A stretch of DNA of 35,105 nt. It comes from Desulfobacterium sp. GTDB lineage: Bacteria > Desulfobacterota > Desulfobacteria > Desulfobacterales > Desulfobacteraceae. The notes beneath the pieces were generated by a model. That model was not told the DNA's origin, ran no database searches, and saw only the letters and a program-made list of their open reading frames with translations. The stretch covers positions 1 through 35,105 of the forward strand of contig JAEINR010000003.1 of the NCBI GenBank assembly GCA_016342325.1. Reading direction: 5' to 3'. Positions within the stretch are counted from its first letter, which is position 1; each line of letters starts with the position of its first letter. The translations under genes were made by a program, and so were the position numbers. This document shows positions 20,880 through 29,267 of this stretch, one piece after another.

Positions 20880-21947
20880 TTATTGAGAATTTGGAAAATG
20901 GTCCGAGGGCCAGTCCATGAAGGTGCCGTCTTTTTTCCTTACGACAATGAGGCATTCCACCGTGTCGAGCTGGTTGACGAGTCGGACGCCTTTTTCCGGG
21001 GGCATCACCATCAGGGCGGTTGCCAGTCCGTCTGCAAAGGTGCAGTTTGTTGCAATCACCGAAGCACTCACCACGCCCGTGTCAACCGGATATCCCGTGG
21101 TGGGATCGATGATGTGGGAATAGGATTTGTTGTCGATGGTGACAAAATTTCTGTAATCTCCGCTTGTGGCAAGGGCCATGTCTTTGAGCTGGATCGACCG
21201 GTGCAGGCTGCCGACGGCGGTGCCTTTTTCAGGCCTTGAGATGCCCACGGTCCAGGGCAGGTTGCCGGGTTTGGTGCCCCTGGCATAAACCTCTCCCCCG
21301 ATTTCAACAATAAAACGCGAAACGCCGGTTTCCTCGATCAGCCGGGCCACGGCATCCACCCCGAAGCCCTTGGCAATGGAGCCCAAGTCCAGGGTGACCG
21401 AGGCCACCTTTTTTTGAAGGGCGTTTTCAAGGATATCGATCTTATTAAATCCGGTCTGAGCCAGCAGGCCGTCGATCTGGTCCGGGGCGGGCAGTTGGGT
21501 GATCGCCCCTTTTGTGCCAAAACCCCAGAAATCCACCAGGGGTTTCAGGGTGCCGTCCCAGGCCCCGCCCGTCAGGCCATGGAGTTGATTTGCCTGGCCA
21601 ATCACCCATGCAAAATCAGGGGAAATGGGGAATAGCGCATTTTTTTTGGACCTGTTGAACAGCGAGATCTCGCTTGTGGGTGAGAAGATGGACATGCTTT
21701 TGTTGACCATGGCAAGTCTTGAATCGATGCGTTTTTTCAACAGGCCGGCATCAACGCTTCTGTCTCCCATCACCGTGACGGCATAGGTCGTTCCCATGGT
21801 AAAGCCGGTGAGTTTGTGTTTTTTAAGGGCGCTGGCTTCAACCGAAGGACCTTCTGCCAGAAGCGTCAGGGCGGACAGAAACACAAGGGAGAATACTATC
21901 TTTTTAAAATGGGTCATGGAATTATTTATCTTTGTGACGGGGTCCAT
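20880..21947 (-). CDS. apbE: FAD:protein FMN transferase ApbE
   Basis: A 355-residue enzyme that moves FMN from FAD to a threonine of target proteins such as RnfG, outside the cytoplasmic membrane. An N-terminal signal peptide (KKIVFSLVFLSALTLLAEG) is present; no lipobox cysteine is seen. Family motifs are GFTMGTTYAVTV, LDLGSIAKGFGVDAVA, IVEIGGEVYARG and HIIDPTTGYPV. The first ATG (21947) and a second one ten codons later (21917) both lack a good ribosome-binding site; the second places the signal peptide at the very N-terminus. It is the last gene of the rnf operon region, which fits its job of flavinylating RnfG. A strong hairpin separates it from the preceding gene. Confidence 0.93.
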   Translation of the reverse strand: MDPVTKINNSMTHFKKIVFSLVFLSALTLLAEGPSVEASALKKHKLTGFTMGTTYAVTVMGDRSVDAGLLKKRIDSRLAMVNKSMSIFSPTSEISLFNRSKKNALFPISPDFAWVIGQANQLHGLTGGAWDGTLKPLVDFWGFGTKGAITQLPAPDQIDGLLAQTGFNKIDILENALQKKVASVTLDLGSIAKGFGVDAVARLIEETGVSRFIVEIGGEVYARGTKPGNLPWTVGISRPEKGTAVGSLHRSIQLKDMALATSGDYRNFVTIDNKSYSHIIDPTTGYPVDTGVVSASVIATNCTFADGLATALMVMPPEKGVRLVNQLDTVECLIVVRKKDGTFMDWPSDHFPNSQ

Positions 21948-21954
21948 AAATTAG

Positions 21955-21992
21955 GAAGGCAGAGGACCTGAAACAACAGGTCCTCTGCCTTC
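21955..21992 (-). terminator. Perfect 16-bp hairpin between the cyclic-nucleotide-domain gene and apbE
   Basis: GAAGGCAGAGGACCTG (21955-21970) pairs with CAGGTCCTCTGCCTTC (21977-21992), with a loop of six. On the minus strand it is followed by CTAATTTAT rather than a clean T-run. It could partly terminate the rnf transcript, or stabilise a processed mRNA end. Confidence 0.6.
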
Positions 21993-22010
21993 TTGTCCCG
22001 GTTAGGAGGG

Positions 22011-22508
22011 TTACCAGGAGTTCATCATGTTAATGCCCATGAATTTTACTACTTCGTCCTGGAACTGTTTTGATCTGAAACTCACCACCTGGAGCAAATA
22101 TTTCATTATCTTGAAGCCGATGGCAGTGTCGCTCTCCATGAGGTTGTTCAACGCGGTTCTGTTGATCTTTACCACGGCGCATTTCCTTGAGGTGCAAAAG
22201 GCGGAGAGCCGCATTTTGTACGGCGATATGAAGCAGGACCAGCCGAACACCTGGGATTCGGGAATCACGTGGTCATGGGAGCTGATGGTGGAATCGTCCG
22301 TGGGGCGCGTTGCCATGGGCATTTCAAATCTCAGGTCAACCTTTCCCTGGGTGACGATCCACATGTGCCTTGCGGGTTCACCCTCAGCAAACAGCCGTTC
22401 ATCCCGCTGGAACTCCTCTTCGGAGCAAAGCTCCTGAATTTTTACCAGCTCCTCGTCGGTGAAATCCTTAAATATCTCAATGCTTTCGAGTGTTTCAAGA
22501 CTTGTCAT
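22011..22508 (-). CDS. Cyclic-nucleotide-binding-domain protein without output domain
   Basis: A 165-residue protein consisting of one cNMP-binding beta-roll domain (residues 8-130: IEIFKDFTDEELVKIQEL, RLFAEGEPARHMWIVTQGKVDL, then VFGWSCFISPYKM) and a short helix. It lacks the C-terminal helix-turn-helix of CRP/FNR regulators. The phosphate-binding cassette, normally GE(L/I)-x-RAA-x, reads FGWSCFISPYKMRLSAF, with the usual Gly-Glu and Arg-Ala changed, so nucleotide binding is uncertain. GGAGGT precedes the ATG. It lies 27 bases after rnfB and so is probably transcribed with the Rnf genes. It may be a small sensor or partner of the complex; nothing more can be said. Confidence 0.82.
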   Translation of the reverse strand: MTSLETLESIEIFKDFTDEELVKIQELCSEEEFQRDERLFAEGEPARHMWIVTQGKVDLRFEMPMATRPTDDSTISSHDHVIPESQVFGWSCFISPYKMRLSAFCTSRKCAVVKINRTALNNLMESDTAIGFKIMKYLLQVVSFRSKQFQDEVVKFMGINMMNSW

Positions 22509-22535
22509 GGTGTTACCTCCTTTTGAAAACAGCTG

Positions 22536-24608
22536 TTATGCGGTTTTGATGTCAGGGTTGTAACAGAGCCTGCAGCAGCTGAGACATCGGTTTGCCTCTT
22601 TGAGTGCCTGGTCCTCGGGAAGCACAAGATCCACCTCCACAAAAGAATCGAGCCGGCTGTCAACCGTGAGTTCCGGCATTTTTGCCCGTTTCCTGGGGGT
22701 GATGCCCTTGACCGTGGTGAAAATGGACTCTTTGATTCGTCGATGCTGGAGGGAATCTACCACGGGTTCTACCTTCTCGCCCTTGAGAAAGAGATCAATG
22801 GATCTGGCTGCCCTTCGTCCGCCTCCGATTGCGTCAACGACCAGGGAGGGACCTGTTGCGGCATCCCCTGCCGTAAACACGTAGGGAATAGTGGATTGAA
22901 GGGTCTCGGGGTCGTTTTCAATGGTGTTCCACCGGGTGAGCTCCAGCTCCGCCATCCTGGGATGGGGATCCTGCTTAAAACTGGCTTCCGGGGACTGGCC
23001 GATGGCCGTGACAATGGTGTCTACCTCAAGAAGGGTCTCTGAGCCTTCGATGGGCTCGGGCCTGCGACGGCCTGAGGCATCGGGTTCGCCAAGCTGCATC
23101 TGAAGGTATTCCAGATGGGTGACATGGCCGTCATCGTTGCCGACCACCTTTGTGGGAGCGGCAAGGAAAACAAATTCAACGCCCTCTTCCTCGGAGGCGA
23201 CAATCTCAACCTCGTTGGCCGGCATCTCTTTTCGGGTTCGTCTGTAGACCATGTAGACCTTTTCAAGACCAAGTCTGAGCATGGTCCTTGCACAGTCCAC
23301 CGCCGTGTTGCCACCGCCGATGACGGCTGCGGTTTTTCCAAGATCCAGCACTTCACCGCCAGCTCTTCTGGAAAGCATGTCGATACCGGTAAAGCATCCT
23401 TCAAGGTCTTCTCCGGGGATGCCCAGTTCATAATCCTTCCAGGCGCCGACACCGAGGAATACCGCGCTGTAGCCAGCCGCCATCAGGGAGCCAAGGCCAA
23501 AGTCCACACCGAATTTTACGTGGTTATAGCTCTTGATGCCAAGGTTGAGGATGCCCTCGATCTCCCAGTCCAGTACATCGTCCGGCAGTCGGTACTCTGG
23601 GATACCGTAGCGGATCATTCCACCCAGTTTCGGCATGCTCTCGAAGATGGAGACCTCATGGCCTATCCGTCTCAGAAAATAGGCACAGGAGAGGCCCGAG
23701 GGACCGGAGCCTACAACGGCCACCTTTTTACCGGTATCCGGTGCGCACTTGATGGGGATTCTGGCACCTGAGAACATCTCATAGTCGGCAACGAATCGCT
23801 TGAGTTGGTTGATGGAAACCGGCTCATCTTCAATGCCTCTGCGGCATTCGGATTCACAGGGATGGGGGCATACGCGGCCGCAGGAGAGCAGCAGCGGGTT
23901 TCGCATGCGGATGGTCTGGACCGCCCCCAGGTAATCGCCGCGTTTGATCTGGTTGATGTACATGGGGATGTTTATTTCGGCAGGGCAGGTCTGGGCGCAG
24001 GGGGCCAGGGGGTCGTGTTTCTGGTTGAACTTGAGCAGTTTTTCAGACATGCTCTTGACCTCGATGATGTCCTTGGGGCATGCCTTCTGGCAGGCGCCGC
24101 AGCCCACACACTTGTTGTCGTCCACAACCGGATGTCCGTGACTGCCCATGGTAACAGCGCCGAACTTGCACGACTTGACACAGTCACCCAGTCCGATGCA
24201 TCCAATGTGGCAGTCGCGCATTCCACCAAATACTACGGACATGGCCTTGCAGGAGGTGACGCCCATGTAGTGGTATTTATCTGTGGCCCGGGTACCGCCT
24301 TCACACATGTTGTATGCCTGATGGGGCTCAGCAGTTCCGGGATCCATGCCCATGACGGCGGCAACATTGGAAATGCCTTCCGGGCTGGAGATTACGCATA
24401 CGCTTGGCGGTGCCTTACCGGTGACAACGGCTTCGGCAGCGGCACTGCATCCGGCATAGCCGCATCCGCCGCAGTTGGCTGCGGCAAGATTCTCCTCCAC
24501 CAGCGCAATTCGGGGATCTTCATAAACATAAAATATCTTGGAGGCAAAGCTGAGGACGATACCGCAAGCTCCGCCAAGGCCTAACATGAACAATAGTGCT
24601 TCCGTCAT
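22536..24608 (-). CDS. rnfB: RnfB fused to a GltD-like NAD(P)H oxidoreductase
   Basis: A 690-residue protein. Residues 1-190 are RnfB: an N-terminal membrane helix, the cluster motif NCGGCGYAGC with a distant Cys, and a two-[4Fe-4S] ferredoxin part (CVKSC; CVGCGACQKACP). Residues 200-650 are a GltD/NfnB-like flavoprotein: Cys-rich CAQTCPAEINIP and CGRVCPHPCESECRR, FAD site VAVVGSGPSGLSCAYFL, NAD(P) site AAVIGGGNTAVDCART, and TAGDAATGPSLVVDAIGGG. The tail has two more cysteines close together (CLSCCRLC). RnfB is the ferredoxin-side subunit of the ion-pumping Rnf complex, so the fused domain would add a direct NAD(P)H or second electron entry site on the cytoplasmic face. It follows rnfA by 57 bases. 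Confidence 0.93.
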   Translation of the reverse strand: MTEALLFMLGLGGACGIVLSFASKIFYVYEDPRIALVEENLAAANCGGCGYAGCSAAAEAVVTGKAPPSVCVISSPEGISNVAAVMGMDPGTAEPHQAYNMCEGGTRATDKYHYMGVTSCKAMSVVFGGMRDCHIGCIGLGDCVKSCKFGAVTMGSHGHPVVDDNKCVGCGACQKACPKDIIEVKSMSEKLLKFNQKHDPLAPCAQTCPAEINIPMYINQIKRGDYLGAVQTIRMRNPLLLSCGRVCPHPCESECRRGIEDEPVSINQLKRFVADYEMFSGARIPIKCAPDTGKKVAVVGSGPSGLSCAYFLRRIGHEVSIFESMPKLGGMIRYGIPEYRLPDDVLDWEIEGILNLGIKSYNHVKFGVDFGLGSLMAAGYSAVFLGVGAWKDYELGIPGEDLEGCFTGIDMLSRRAGGEVLDLGKTAAVIGGGNTAVDCARTMLRLGLEKVYMVYRRTRKEMPANEVEIVASEEEGVEFVFLAAPTKVVGNDDGHVTHLEYLQMQLGEPDASGRRRPEPIEGSETLLEVDTIVTAIGQSPEASFKQDPHPRMAELELTRWNTIENDPETLQSTIPYVFTAGDAATGPSLVVDAIGGGRRAARSIDLFLKGEKVEPVVDSLQHRRIKESIFTTVKGITPRKRAKMPELTVDSRLDSFVEVDLVLPEDQALKEANRCLSCCRLCYNPDIKTA

Positions 24609-24665
24609 AATGACCTCGTCGTATCAAAGGTTTTTTTATATTATATACCATATGATGCTTTAAAT

Positions 24666-25241
24666 CTAAACCATCCCTTTGAATGCATAGAACGAAAGGG
24701 CGATTATTCCTGCGGTCACAAGGCCCAGGGATGTATCCTGTAGTGGTTGGGGTACCCGTGCGATGTTGATTCTCTCCCTAAGGCCTGCAAAAAGCACCAG
24801 GGCAAGGCCGAATCCGATGGCGTAGGTGAAGGACGCTACCACGGCCTGGAGAAAGGTGTACTCCTCCTTGATGTTGATGAGGCAGGCGCCCATGACCGCA
24901 CAGTTGGTCGTGATCAGGGGCAGGAAGATGCCAAGGCCTGCGTAGAGGCCCGGGATGCTCTTTTTAAGGAACATCTCAACAAACTGCACCAGGGAAGCGA
25001 TGACCAGGATAAAGGAAAGGGTTCGCAGAAATTCGATGTTCAACGGTTTCAAAAGATAGGTGTCGGTCATCCAGGTGATGATCCCGGCCATGACCAGTAC
25101 GAACACAACGGCCATGCTCATACCCACGGCTGTCTCCATCTTCTTGGAGGTGCCGAGGAAGGGGCAGTTGCCGAGGAACTGGGCAAGGAGAATGTTGTTT
25201 ACAAATATGCAGCTTATGGCAAGAACAAAAAAGTCAGTCAT
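24666..25241 (-). CDS. rnfA: Rnf complex membrane subunit RnfA
   Basis: A 191-residue integral membrane protein with six predicted helices. The start (TDFFVLAISCIFVNNILLAQFLG, with NCPFLG next) is the RnfA/NqrE signature, including the Cys of NCPFLG that helps bind the intramembrane cluster with RnfE. A second signature, LPLITTNCAVMGACL, lies near residue 110. It is paralogous to RnfE, with inverted topology in the membrane. Its start follows the rnfE stop by 11 bases. RnfA is one of the two subunits that form the ion-translocating core. Confidence 0.95.
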   Translation of the reverse strand: MTDFFVLAISCIFVNNILLAQFLGNCPFLGTSKKMETAVGMSMAVVFVLVMAGIITWMTDTYLLKPLNIEFLRTLSFILVIASLVQFVEMFLKKSIPGLYAGLGIFLPLITTNCAVMGACLINIKEEYTFLQAVVASFTYAIGFGLALVLFAGLRERINIARVPQPLQDTSLGLVTAGIIALSFYAFKGMV

Positions 25242-25252
25242 TGCAAGGCTCC

Positions 25253-25846
25253 TTATTTTTTACCTATGAGGTTCATCATGCAGAGCATGAGCCCAAGGCA
25301 GACAAAGGCGCCAGGCGCCTGAACCATGAAGGTGAAGGGTTGAAAATCGGGCCCGAACAGGGGGGTTCCGAGGATGGTTCCGGCTCCCAGGCTCTCCCGG
25401 ACAGCGCCCAGGGCGCCAAGGGACAGGGTGAATCCGATGCCCATGCCAAGTCCGTCGGCAATGGCCATGTGGGGTGCGTTTTTTCCTGCAAACGCTTCGG
25501 ACCGGCCCAGCACGAGGCAGTTAACAACGATGAGGGGGATGAAGATGCCGAGTTTGAGAAACAGCTCGTAGACATAGGCCTGCATCAACAGTTCCACGAT
25601 GGTTACAAAGGTAGCGATGATGACGATGTAACAGGCGATCCTCACCTTTGCGGGAATGATATTTCTCAACAGACTGACAAGGAAATTTGAGCAGATAAGT
25701 ACAAAGGTCGTTGCCAGCCCCATTCCGATTCCGTTTTCAACACTCTGTGTTACCGCAAGCACAGGGCAGAGCCCCAGGACCAGTTTGAACGGGGGGAGCT
25801 CGGCCCAGAGCCCTTTTGTGAATTCTTTTGCTATGGATTGAGCCAT
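25253..25846 (-). CDS. rnfE: Rnf complex membrane subunit RnfE
   Basis: A 197-residue integral membrane protein of the RnfE/NqrD family. Conserved features are LVLGLCPVLAVTQSVENGIGMG near residue 25 and the paralogous signature IPLIVVNCLVLGRSEAFA near 110. About six transmembrane helices are apparent. It pairs with RnfA around a membrane [2Fe-2S] cluster bound by the Cys residues in LCPVLA and VNCLVLG. It lies between rnfG (12 bases) and rnfA (11 bases) in the operon. Confidence 0.95.
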   Translation of the reverse strand: MAQSIAKEFTKGLWAELPPFKLVLGLCPVLAVTQSVENGIGMGLATTFVLICSNFLVSLLRNIIPAKVRIACYIVIIATFVTIVELLMQAYVYELFLKLGIFIPLIVVNCLVLGRSEAFAGKNAPHMAIADGLGMGIGFTLSLGALGAVRESLGAGTILGTPLFGPDFQPFTFMVQAPGAFVCLGLMLCMMNLIGKK

Positions 25847-25858
25847 GACTATTGTCTC

Positions 25859-26452
25859 CTAATTGGCCAAGTTTGTGATCTGGTTGGTGATCTCAGGTTT
25901 CAGCTTTACATAGAGCTCCTGGGCCTTTGTTGCCGCGATGCAGACCCCCTTGGAGGTGATGGTGGCGCCGGACAGGGCGTCAATGGCGCCGTCGTCACTC
26001 TTGACTGAAAAACCGTTTTCAAGGGACTGGCCTTCGAACTGGGCGGCAAAGGAGGGATCATCCTTGGCCCTGGAACCTACCCCGGGTGTTTCGCTGTGGG
26101 TGGTTACCCTTACGCCGATGATGGTGTCGGTCTCAAGGTCAATGCCGACCATGAGGCCGATGGCGCCTTCAAACCCCTTACCCTTTGTCTCAAAGGCGAC
26201 GGACGTGGCTTTTCCGTCCTGTTTGCCTACGAAAAAGGTGTCTTCAACACCGTCGGTGGTGAGTTTGAAACGATCCTGGAGCGGATCATTGGAAACGTCG
26301 CTGAGGATGGCCTTGATGGCTGGCGCTTTCTGAAACTTGAGAACCTGGTTTTCAATTTGATCCTGTGTGCTGCTTCTGACCGTGGCAAGCAAGCCGCCTG
26401 AAAAAGCGCTTAGAACCGTCAGAACAACAACCATGCTTATCATTTCACGCAT
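25859..26452 (-). CDS. rnfG: Rnf complex FMN-binding subunit RnfG
   Basis: A 197-residue subunit with one N-terminal membrane helix (ISMVVVLTVLSAFSGGLLA) and an FMN-binding domain outside the membrane. The covalent flavin site is intact: DALSGATITSKGV at 158-170, with Thr164 the residue that ApbE modifies. THSETPGVG (118-126) is the second conserved loop. It overlaps rnfD by eight bases. ApbE, which adds the FMN, is encoded at the end of the same gene string. Confidence 0.95.
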   Translation of the reverse strand: MREMISMVVVLTVLSAFSGGLLATVRSSTQDQIENQVLKFQKAPAIKAILSDVSNDPLQDRFKLTTDGVEDTFFVGKQDGKATSVAFETKGKGFEGAIGLMVGIDLETDTIIGVRVTTHSETPGVGSRAKDDPSFAAQFEGQSLENGFSVKSDDGAIDALSGATITSKGVCIAATKAQELYVKLKPEITNQITNLAN

Positions 26453-27413
26453 TGTTCACACCCTTTCCCAGAGCTTGGGGCCTGATTCTGTCGATGAGGG
26501 GGTTAATAAGGTTTATCAAGAGAATCGCAAACACGGTGCCATCCGCATAGGAACCGACGTTTCTGATGAGAATTGTCATCACCCCGCCCATGGCTCCGTA
26601 GATGATCATGGCTGTCAGGTTAACCGGCGAAGATGAATTTTCCGGTGCAAGGAAAAACGCGCCCAGGAGGGTATACCCGGTAAACAGGTGGAACAGGGGA
26701 GAGGCGTAGAGATCCGGATTGACGAGCCTGAAAAGGAAGGCGGTGATCAGTATGCCGGCCACGTAGGACAGGGATATTTCCCATCTGATGTAGCCTCTTA
26801 ATATAAGGTAGATGCCGCCAAGGATGATGCCTGCCCCAAATACGGTGCCGATGGAACCCACCTGGTTTCCCATGGCCAATTCCTTAATCTGGAACAGGTC
26901 CATGGCGGCAACGCCCTGGTGTTTGAGGGCGCCCAGGGGGGCCAGGGCGGTGAAACCGAATTCATAGTTGAGCAGGGCTGCGTCAAAGTCAAAAATCGCA
27001 TTCCACGAGACCAGGAGCACCGAAATACCGACCACTGCGGGATTAAAGGGGTTTCCTCCGATACCGCCGTAAATCATCTTACCCATCACAACGGCTATCA
27101 ATGTTCCGATGAGGACAATCCACCAGGGGGCTGTCGCCGGAAGCATCATACCGACAAGCAGGCCGATGGCTGCTGAATCGTAGTCGGCGATGGTGATTTC
27201 CCGTTTTGAGATGAAATTAAAGGCAAGCTCCCATAGCATGGCCGTGGATACTGCCAGGGCGAGGACGCCAAGGGCTGGCGCACCAAATTTGAGAATACCG
27301 AAAATCGCTGCAGGCAGTGCTGCCAGGATGATATTCTGGTTCAGTGTTGTTACGGTGTCGCCATCATGCCAGAACGGGGCGTGGGATACGGTATATTTGT
27401 TCTGTTTATGCAT
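26445..27413 (-). CDS. rnfD: Rnf complex membrane subunit RnfD
   Basis: A 322-residue integral membrane protein of the RnfD/NqrB family, about nine helices. GGIGGNPFNPAVVG near residues 116-129 is the family signature. The place where RnfD normally has SGATPL, whose Thr carries a covalent FMN, reads TALAPL here (155-160), followed by GALKHQG, so the acceptor Thr appears to be Ala158. The protein is otherwise full length and well preserved. It overlaps rnfC by eight bases and rnfG by eight bases, which suggests translational coupling. Confidence 0.93.
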   Translation of the reverse strand: MHKQNKYTVSHAPFWHDGDTVTTLNQNIILAALPAAIFGILKFGAPALGVLALAVSTAMLWELAFNFISKREITIADYDSAAIGLLVGMMLPATAPWWIVLIGTLIAVVMGKMIYGGIGGNPFNPAVVGISVLLVSWNAIFDFDAALLNYEFGFTALAPLGALKHQGVAAMDLFQIKELAMGNQVGSIGTVFGAGIILGGIYLILRGYIRWEISLSYVAGILITAFLFRLVNPDLYASPLFHLFTGYTLLGAFFLAPENSSSPVNLTAMIIYGAMGGVMTILIRNVGSYADGTVFAILLINLINPLIDRIRPQALGKGVNNA

Positions 27414-28686
27414 TGTTTGCCTCCGTTTCCAGTTCTATCAGCTGGTGTTTTCCAAGTTGAATGTATTGAAACAGAGGAATTCTTGCGGTACAGACATAAC
27501 TGCACAGTCCGCATTCAATGCAGGACTGAAGGTCAAAATTGTCGGCAGCCTCTTCATACAAGTCCGCTTCAAGGTATCGAACCAGCAGGTTGACAGGTAC
27601 ATTGGCAGGGCAGACCCGGACACATTTTCCGCAGTTGATGCAGGGGTAGTCGGATACATAGGGAATCGCATCCCTGTCCTGGATCTGGACGGTATCCGTG
27701 TCCGGTCCCACCGGATGGTAGAGGGTGTAGGCGGCGTGTCCCATCATGGGACCACCGACAATGATTCTGTCCCGCTCATTGGTCTGGAGTTTGAACTGCT
27801 TGAAAATTCTGTGGAGGGGAGTTCCGATAACTGCTTTTACCCGGTGCCGGGTTCCATCCTTGGCGATAACCGTGAGGACTTTTTCGAAAACAGGTTCTTT
27901 TTGAGCATAGGCCTTGGCCAGGGAGATGACCGCCTCAATGCTCATGAAGGTGACCCCTTGATCTTCACAGGTGGCGCCTGGAACCGGTATGATTTCCAGG
28001 TGGTCCTGCATGATCATCTGGGGCAGGGCCTTGGGGTAGACCTGGGAGATCTTAAAGACCTGTACCCCTTCTGCCGACAGATCATCGCTTGCGTTCTCGG
28101 GCACGGTGATGGCGATCTTTGCGACCCCGGTCATCTGCCTGAGAATCTGTATACCGCGTTTGATCTCTTCTTTTGATGTCGCCAGCAGGTACTGCCGGGT
28201 GGTGGACATGAGGTCTGAATCGGTTCCCTCGATCACCAGGGTGTTGATTTTGCAGTCCGGGTCGGTGAAGCGAGACAGGGGTGGGGCGCCGGGCAGGGAG
28301 CGGAGAAAACTGTCAGCGGATTTGAGGTTGGGTGTGTCAGCTATTTCTGCAAATCCGTTGGATGGGGTGTCTTTCTCATCCCGTTCGACGATGAAGTAAG
28401 TAGCAATGGTGCCGAAGTCTCCTGTGTAGGAGGCGATGGAGGTTATGGTACCGGAAACGGGTGATACGGCGTACTCGGTGCTCTCTTTGTAGAGAAAGAG
28501 TCGCTCTCCCCTTTTGACCGTGTCTCCCTTTTTTATGAGGGTTTCCCGGGTGCTGTCCAAGGGCTCATGGAGCAGGAGCACTAATCTTGGGGGGATTGGA
28601 ATTGTTTCCGGTTTCTTGGGATCAGGTTCGACTTGATCGCACAAGAGCCTGGGGCCAGTTAATTTGATAAATGATCTCTTAATCAT
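27406..28686 (-). CDS. rnfC: Rnf complex NADH-side subunit RnfC
   Basis: A 426-residue peripheral subunit. The N-terminal region (LLLHEPLD, KKGDTVKRGERL, VSPVSGTITSI) is the RnfC biotinyl-like hammerhead. A Rossmann-type domain follows, with VGGPMMGHAAY near residue 310 in the region that binds NADH and FMN in this family. Two [4Fe-4S] motifs close the protein: CINCGKCVRVCP near 350 and CIECGLCSYVCT near 390. RnfC connects to NAD(H) in the cytoplasm. Here, with a cytochrome encoded directly upstream, other electron partners are possible. It is the first of six overlapping or tightly spaced rnf genes. Confidence 0.95.
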   Translation of the reverse strand: MIKRSFIKLTGPRLLCDQVEPDPKKPETIPIPPRLVLLLHEPLDSTRETLIKKGDTVKRGERLFLYKESTEYAVSPVSGTITSIASYTGDFGTIATYFIVERDEKDTPSNGFAEIADTPNLKSADSFLRSLPGAPPLSRFTDPDCKINTLVIEGTDSDLMSTTRQYLLATSKEEIKRGIQILRQMTGVAKIAITVPENASDDLSAEGVQVFKISQVYPKALPQMIMQDHLEIIPVPGATCEDQGVTFMSIEAVISLAKAYAQKEPVFEKVLTVIAKDGTRHRVKAVIGTPLHRIFKQFKLQTNERDRIIVGGPMMGHAAYTLYHPVGPDTDTVQIQDRDAIPYVSDYPCINCGKCVRVCPANVPVNLLVRYLEADLYEEAADNFDLQSCIECGLCSYVCTARIPLFQYIQLGKHQLIELETEANNA

Positions 28687-28757
28687 AACAAACCTTTATC
28701 TGGTAATGATGAATCATGCGTGGAGTCGGTGAAACAGCGGTCAGGCCGGGTTATCGA

Positions 28758-29123
28758 CTAGATCGCATGACATGAGTTACACTCCACGGGGCCGGCGCCT
28801 GCATCTTCGTGACATCCCTTGCACTGGGCATGGAATGCGTCTGCCCTGCCGGGCATGTCCTCGTCACCGGTGGCTTCATGGCACTCGCTGCAGTTGTAAA
28901 CCTCATCATCCTCGATATTGTGGTGACAATCCACACAAGATAGATCATAGTCAGACTTGTGGGTCATGTGACCGAACAAAACCTTCCCAGCGGCATTTTG
29001 AAACATGAGCCGGACGGGTTCCTCCGGTGCTGGTGGGGGGAATGAGGCATAGCAGACAATGCCGGTGATCAGAAGTACGCTCGCAAGGAGCAGGGTAATC
29101 TTTAGGTCTTTCTTCAGGGTCAT
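28758..29123 (-). CDS. Tetrahaem cytochrome c linked to the Rnf operon
   Basis: A 121-residue exported cytochrome with an N-terminal membrane anchor or signal (residues 8-25) and four CxxCH haem sites: C63-H67, C78-H82, C101-H105 and C115-H119. Spare histidines (H52, H55, H68, H98) can serve as second axial ligands, as in cytochrome c3/c7-type proteins. The position directly before rnfC matches the multihaem-cytochrome-Rnf arrangement known in Methanosarcina acetivorans and in several sulfate reducers. There the cytochrome connects Rnf to periplasmic or membrane electron carriers. GAGGG precedes the ATG. The region 29124-29267 upstream is AT-rich and probably holds the operon promoter, but no hexamer pair stands out. 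Confidence 0.92.
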   Translation of the reverse strand: MTLKKDLKITLLLASVLLITGIVCYASFPPPAPEEPVRLMFQNAAGKVLFGHMTHKSDYDLSCVDCHHNIEDDEVYNCSECHEATGDEDMPGRADAFHAQCKGCHEDAGAGPVECNSCHAI

Positions 29124-29267
29124 GTTGTTTTGCCCTCATCGTCTAAAAATCGTTAGTAAAAATCGAACGACAAAACGAAAAAAAAACTTTGATTCATTTA
29201 TCGCAGAACCAGCCAAGTTACAAGCAAAAATTAAATTTTTTTAATGAATACCCATTAATGGCGGGGG

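Noticed and set aside
29124-29267. A sigma54-type promoter upstream of the cytochrome-rnf operon.
   Set aside because: A TTGGCTGG...TGC match was seen, but the spacing between the GG and GC elements is eight, not ten, bases.
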